A stretch of DNA of 6,887 nucleotides from NCBI GenBank assembly GCA_016784825.1, contig JADHTT010000040.1, positions 1 to 6,887 of the forward strand, in the 5' to 3' direction. Positions 4,544 to 6,887 of this stretch are shown here, in pieces. Both the position numbers and the translations under genes were made by a program. The notes beneath the pieces are model-generated. The model did not search any database. It was given only the letters and a program-made list of their open reading frames with translations, and was not told the DNA's origin. Source of the stretch: Campylobacterales bacterium (GTDB lineage Bacteria > Campylobacterota > Campylobacteria > Campylobacterales > Arcobacteraceae). Each line of letters opens with the position of its first letter. The stretch's first letter is position 1.

Positions 4544-6047
4544 ATTCAATTGTTTGGAACTTATAGTTTATCCCAAAATCAATTATAGTTGTATTTAAAT
4601 TGCCACTTGTAGCTTTGATTTTTCCAATTGAAGCTTGAAGCCCTATATCTTCATATAATTTGTATTCAAGACCTACAGATGGCTGAATGATAGCCCCACC
4701 ACCTGTATCTATACTACCACCACCAGCAGCACCAACCATAGCTTCACCAAATACCAACCAGTCGTTGTTTATTTGTATCCTTGTACCAAGACCTATAAGA
4801 CCTACTGCGTATCCACCAGACTTACCCTCATAAGCTCCTAGTGCTTGGCCACTTACATAGATATCATCAGAAATAAACCTATCTATTTTAAATCCAATCA
4901 GATCTACAGGTGTATCATCTGTACCGTTTTTTCTAATAGATTTATCACTTAAATATCTTTGATTTGACAATCTTATATTCCATTGTTTAGTGTCAAATAT
5001 TGTATTTCCAGCAATAGATCTTAGCTTTTTACCAGTAGATAAGAATTTTGTAGCATAACTAAATCCTAGCTTCAATGTAGCCGCTTCAAAATCCCCATCA
5101 ATAGCACCAACATACCCAGCTTCTGTAGATAGTGTAACTTTATTTGATATTGCATAATATGCACCTATGCTCTCTTTGTGAATTATTCCACCACCAGTAT
5201 CTACTCTACCACCACCAGCAGCACCAATGGCTGCTTTTAGTATCATACCACTATTTGTAGTTAGAGGCTTGATATACCCTAGACCACCAAGAATCTGTGC
5301 ATACCCATCAGCTCCACCACTTGCAGCTCCAGCAGTCTCAAAGAAATAAAATGTATTTTTATCTATTCTTGTACCATATTCAAACCCTACAAGACTCATA
5401 TCTGGAAGATTTGATTGGCCAGCAGTATTTTTAACACCACCAGGGATCATGTATCGTTGTGCTGTTACTGTAAAATAGTGATCACTCCAACCTAGATGTT
5501 TACCAGTAAGATTTATAAACTGCTTAATATCATCTGCTGTAATTTTTTTGTCTGTATTTCTTTTATAAATACTCTCAAAAGGTATCTCAAAGCCAAGAGA
5601 TATCTGGTCGCTATCTATATCTCCATTTGGAAATTGTACTTTTGTAGAACTTAGTGAAACTTTATAATTATCTCTATCTAGCACTAGGCCCAGATGAGGT
5701 CGCAGCATCAATCCGCCACCTTGAGGGGCAGCACCACCACCTCCACCACCTACAAACATTCCACCATCTAGGTAGAAATTATTTGTAAGTTTATATCTTG
5801 TGCCAGCTTCAATACCGCCTGTAAAAAATCCACCTCGATTACCAGAAACTGCACTATAAATACCTAGACCAAAATAGGTATTTTCAAAATCATACAAATA
5901 GCTAGTCCCAAGCAAGCCCATAGATTCATTTGCAGGTAGTTTTAGTGCATCGTAGCTAAGAGCATAATGCCCTTTTCTTATAGCAATATCATTTGCAAAT
6001 AGCTGTATATTTAAAAATATTATTAAAACTAGTATGGTTTTTTTCAT
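4542..6047 (-). CDS. Glycine-rich exported protein with three tandem repeats, probable outer-membrane beta-barrel
   Basis: A 501-residue protein with a clear signal peptide (MKKTILVLIIFLNIQLFA, cleavage before NDIA). The mature part is alternating hydrophobic/polar and rich in Gly and aromatics, typical of transmembrane beta-strands. It consists of three related units at about residues 28-157, 192-332 and 356-497. Each has a Gly-rich core (100-112, 275-287, 439-451), which in units 2 and 3 reads GAAGGG-x2-DTGGG. Upstream of each core is a GxxG/TR-like strand, and downstream lies a strand pair ending in LGF or FGI-type hydrophobics. A helical linker (about 165-187) separates units 1 and 2. The last residues are FQTIE, not a terminal aromatic as in many barrels. 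I do not recognise the family. It follows the Wzz-like gene by 14 nt, so a role in polysaccharide export or surface attachment is plausible but inferred. The ribosome site is weak (no clear AAGGA), hinting at coupling. Confidence 0.88.
   Translation of the reverse strand: MKKTILVLIIFLNIQLFANDIAIRKGHYALSYDALKLPANESMGLLGTSYLYDFENTYFGLGIYSAVSGNRGGFFTGGIEAGTRYKLTNNFYLDGGMFVGGGGGGAAPQGGGLMLRPHLGLVLDRDNYKVSLSSTKVQFPNGDIDSDQISLGFEIPFESIYKRNTDKKITADDIKQFINLTGKHLGWSDHYFTVTAQRYMIPGGVKNTAGQSNLPDMSLVGFEYGTRIDKNTFYFFETAGAASGGADGYAQILGGLGYIKPLTTNSGMILKAAIGAAGGGRVDTGGGIIHKESIGAYYAISNKVTLSTEAGYVGAIDGDFEAATLKLGFSYATKFLSTGKKLRSIAGNTIFDTKQWNIRLSNQRYLSDKSIRKNGTDDTPVDLIGFKIDRFISDDIYVSGQALGAYEGKSGGYAVGLIGLGTRIQINNDWLVFGEAMVGAAGGGSIDTGGGAIIQPSVGLEYKLYEDIGLQASIGKIKATSGNLNTTIIDFGINYKFQTIE
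4557..4982 (-). repeat. Repeat unit 3 of the barrel protein
   Basis: Encodes residues about 356-497. It aligns with unit 2 over its whole length: N-x-RLSNQRY against TVTAQRY, DLIGFK against SLVGFE, GLIGLGTR against ILGGLGY, then the GAAGGG-x2-DTGGG core and a closing strand FGINYKF against LGFSYATK. Boundaries were set by eye. Confidence 0.75.
4695..4733 (-). repeat. Near-identical 39-bp DNA repeat, copy B (Gly-rich core of unit 3)
   Basis: Encodes the Gly-rich core at residues 439-451. It matches the segment at 5187-5225 at nearly every position (about three mismatches by eye), offset by exactly 492 bp or 164 codons. This DNA-level identity is higher than in the rest of the units. Confidence 0.8.
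5052..5474 (-). repeat. Repeat unit 2 of the barrel protein
   Basis: Encodes residues about 192-332. It shares with unit 3 the QRY opening, the VGFE/IGFK strand, the GAAGGG-x2-DTGGG core and a final hydrophobic strand. Boundaries were set by eye. Confidence 0.75.
5187..5225 (-). repeat. Near-identical 39-bp DNA repeat, copy A (Gly-rich core of unit 2)
   Basis: Encodes residues 275-287. It is the partner of 4695-4733; the two differ at about three bases. Either the duplication is recent or gene conversion or selection keeps this core uniform. Confidence 0.8.
5577..5966 (-). repeat. Repeat unit 1 of the barrel protein (most diverged)
   Basis: Encodes residues about 28-157. It keeps the plan of units 2 and 3 (SMGLLGTSY strand, GGIEAGTRYKL, Gly-rich core, final LGFEIPF strand). 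Its core is a run of six glycines followed by AAPQGGG in place of GAAGGG-x2-DTGGG, so it is the least similar copy. Confidence 0.65.
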
Positions 6048-6061
6048 AGATCTAGTGATAA

Positions 6062-6887
6062 CTACTCTTCATCTTTTCTTATAAATTCTAATAAAAATGC
6101 TCCAAATATACCTAATATAATCGATGTCATAAATGCAACTACAACAATTAAAGCTCTTTTTGGTTTTGATTTATCTTTGATATAGGCTACAGTTGGTTCT
6201 GTAACTTTAGATACATTATAAAACTCACTTGCTTGTGAAAGTACCTTTTTTTGCACAAGTCCTGAAAGAAGTCCACTTAACTGCTCTTTTAGTTGTATAT
6301 CAGTAGTATTCATAAGTTCTTGTTTGTAGTACTTTATCTTACTCTCAACCTCTTTCATCTCACGATTTCGTACATGAGAAGTAGTTTCTTTAAGATATAT
6401 ATCAACAAGCTCTTTACTTAAAAATCTATCTTGTGTAGTAGCACTAAGTGTAATTGCCCCTGTTTTTTTATCTGCTGAAAAACTCACTATAGATTGAATT
6501 GCTTTATTGGTATTAAATACTACCTCATCTCTACTTTTTTCTTCTTCATCTTCTTGTGTATCACCATTTAGCATATCATACACAGCACTAGACCCAAGAG
6601 CAAACACCATATTTTCTCTCATAGCTTCTACTGCTATCTTCTCATCAAGTTTATATTTATCTATTACCATAGTATTAAAACTATAATCTTTAATAGTAGC
6701 TTCTAAAGAACTTGCTGCATCCATAGAGCCACCACCAAGACTAACACCTGCCATACCAGCAAGAGCAGCTAATCCACCACCCATAGATGCTTTTGCTTGT
6801 TCTTGAGGTGCAAGAAATGTACTACTTGTATAAGAGTTTGGTTTTGACAGTGCAAATAGTATTGCAAATACAGTTACCACAAAAGAG
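6062..6887 (-). CDS. Wzz-type polysaccharide co-polymerase / chain-length determinant (N-terminus outside the window)
   Basis: The last ~275 codons of an inner-membrane protein; the frame stays open to the edge and the true start lies beyond 6887. The GTG at 6880 is an internal Val within the first membrane helix, not a start. The layout is that of Wzz/polysaccharide co-polymerases. There is a TM1 (VVTVFAILFAL), then YTSSTFLAPQE, then a large periplasmic domain with a Gly/Ala-rich hydrophobic insert (about residues 33-53 counted from that Val). A charged coiled-coil-like stretch follows (about 165-215), then a Pro-containing segment (EPTVAYIKDKSKPKR), a TM2 (about 242-267) and a short tail ending RKDEE. 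No tyrosine kinase domain follows, unlike Wzc. Such proteins form periplasmic oligomers that set the chain length of O-antigen or exopolysaccharide made by Wzy. The neighbouring exported barrel protein and glycosyltransferase fit a surface-polysaccharide locus. Confidence 0.88.
   Translation of the reverse strand, partial: SFVVTVFAILFALSKPNSYTSSTFLAPQEQAKASMGGGLAALAGMAGVSLGGGSMDAASSLEATIKDYSFNTMVIDKYKLDEKIAVEAMRENMVFALGSSAVYDMLNGDTQEDEEEKSRDEVVFNTNKAIQSIVSFSADKKTGAITLSATTQDRFLSKELVDIYLKETTSHVRNREMKEVESKIKYYKQELMNTTDIQLKEQLSGLLSGLVQKKVLSQASEFYNVSKVTEPTVAYIKDKSKPKRALIVVVAFMTSIILGIFGAFLLEFIRKDEE

Noticed and set aside
4397..4588. Plus-strand open frame of 63 codons
   Set aside because: It is antisense to the conserved hydrophobic N-terminus of the pilin gene and spans the pilin/barrel junction; no ribosome site or family likeness.
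4690..5760. Repeated CCACCACC-type clusters as a CRISPR array or microsatellite
   Set aside because: They are glycine codons of the three Gly-rich cores in one long reading frame; spacing is about 492-525 bp and there are no short spacers.
6878..6880. GTG start for the Wzz-like gene
   Set aside because: The frame stays open upstream to the window edge (Ser-Phe-Val before it), and the codon falls inside the first membrane helix, so it is an internal Val.

Overview
This low-GC window most resembles a member of the Campylobacterota (Epsilonproteobacteria), for example a Sulfurimonas- or Arcobacter-like genome. The evidence is the strong A/T codon bias, tightly packed genes with start/stop overlaps, and the general appearance of HtpG and the small envelope proteins. 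The genus is inference. All eight genes are on the minus strand, so transcription runs from high to low coordinates.

Right part (6887 down to 3278) is an envelope/polysaccharide cluster. In transcription order it holds: the 3' part of a Wzz-type polysaccharide co-polymerase, cut by the window edge; a 501-residue exported, glycine-rich protein that looks like an outer-membrane beta-barrel built from three copies of one ~130-140-residue unit; a pseudopilin/type IV pilin-like protein with a class III leader; and a short GT-B (GT4-like) glycosyltransferase that starts at TTG overlapping the pilin stop codon. Spacings are 14, 8 and -3 nt, so these four genes look like one operon. The likely theme is surface polysaccharide synthesis or export with a pilin-like accessory. 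The glycosyltransferase has lost both glutamates of the usual EX7E motif.

The intergenic region 3175-3277 is the main regulatory point. It holds a near-perfect CIRCE element (HrcA operator) at 3255-3281, whose edge overlaps the stop codon of the glycosyltransferase gene, then a candidate promoter -10 and a good Shine-Dalgarno for htpG.

Left part (3174 down to 1) starts with a complete htpG (HSP90-family chaperone). It is followed closely by a small acidic cytoplasmic protein of unknown function, a secreted four-cysteine protein of unknown function, and the N-terminal 126 codons of another exported protein that runs off the window. Gaps are 15, 9 and -3 nt, with no room for terminators or separate promoters, so these unknowns are probably co-transcribed with htpG under HrcA/CIRCE control.

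I see no RNA genes, CRISPR arrays, transposases or other mobile elements. The only gene-free stretch above 20 nt is the 103-nt htpG upstream region. The most useful leads are the CIRCE-htpG arrangement with its unknown downstream genes, the triplicated barrel protein, and the glycosyltransferase with the altered active-site motif.
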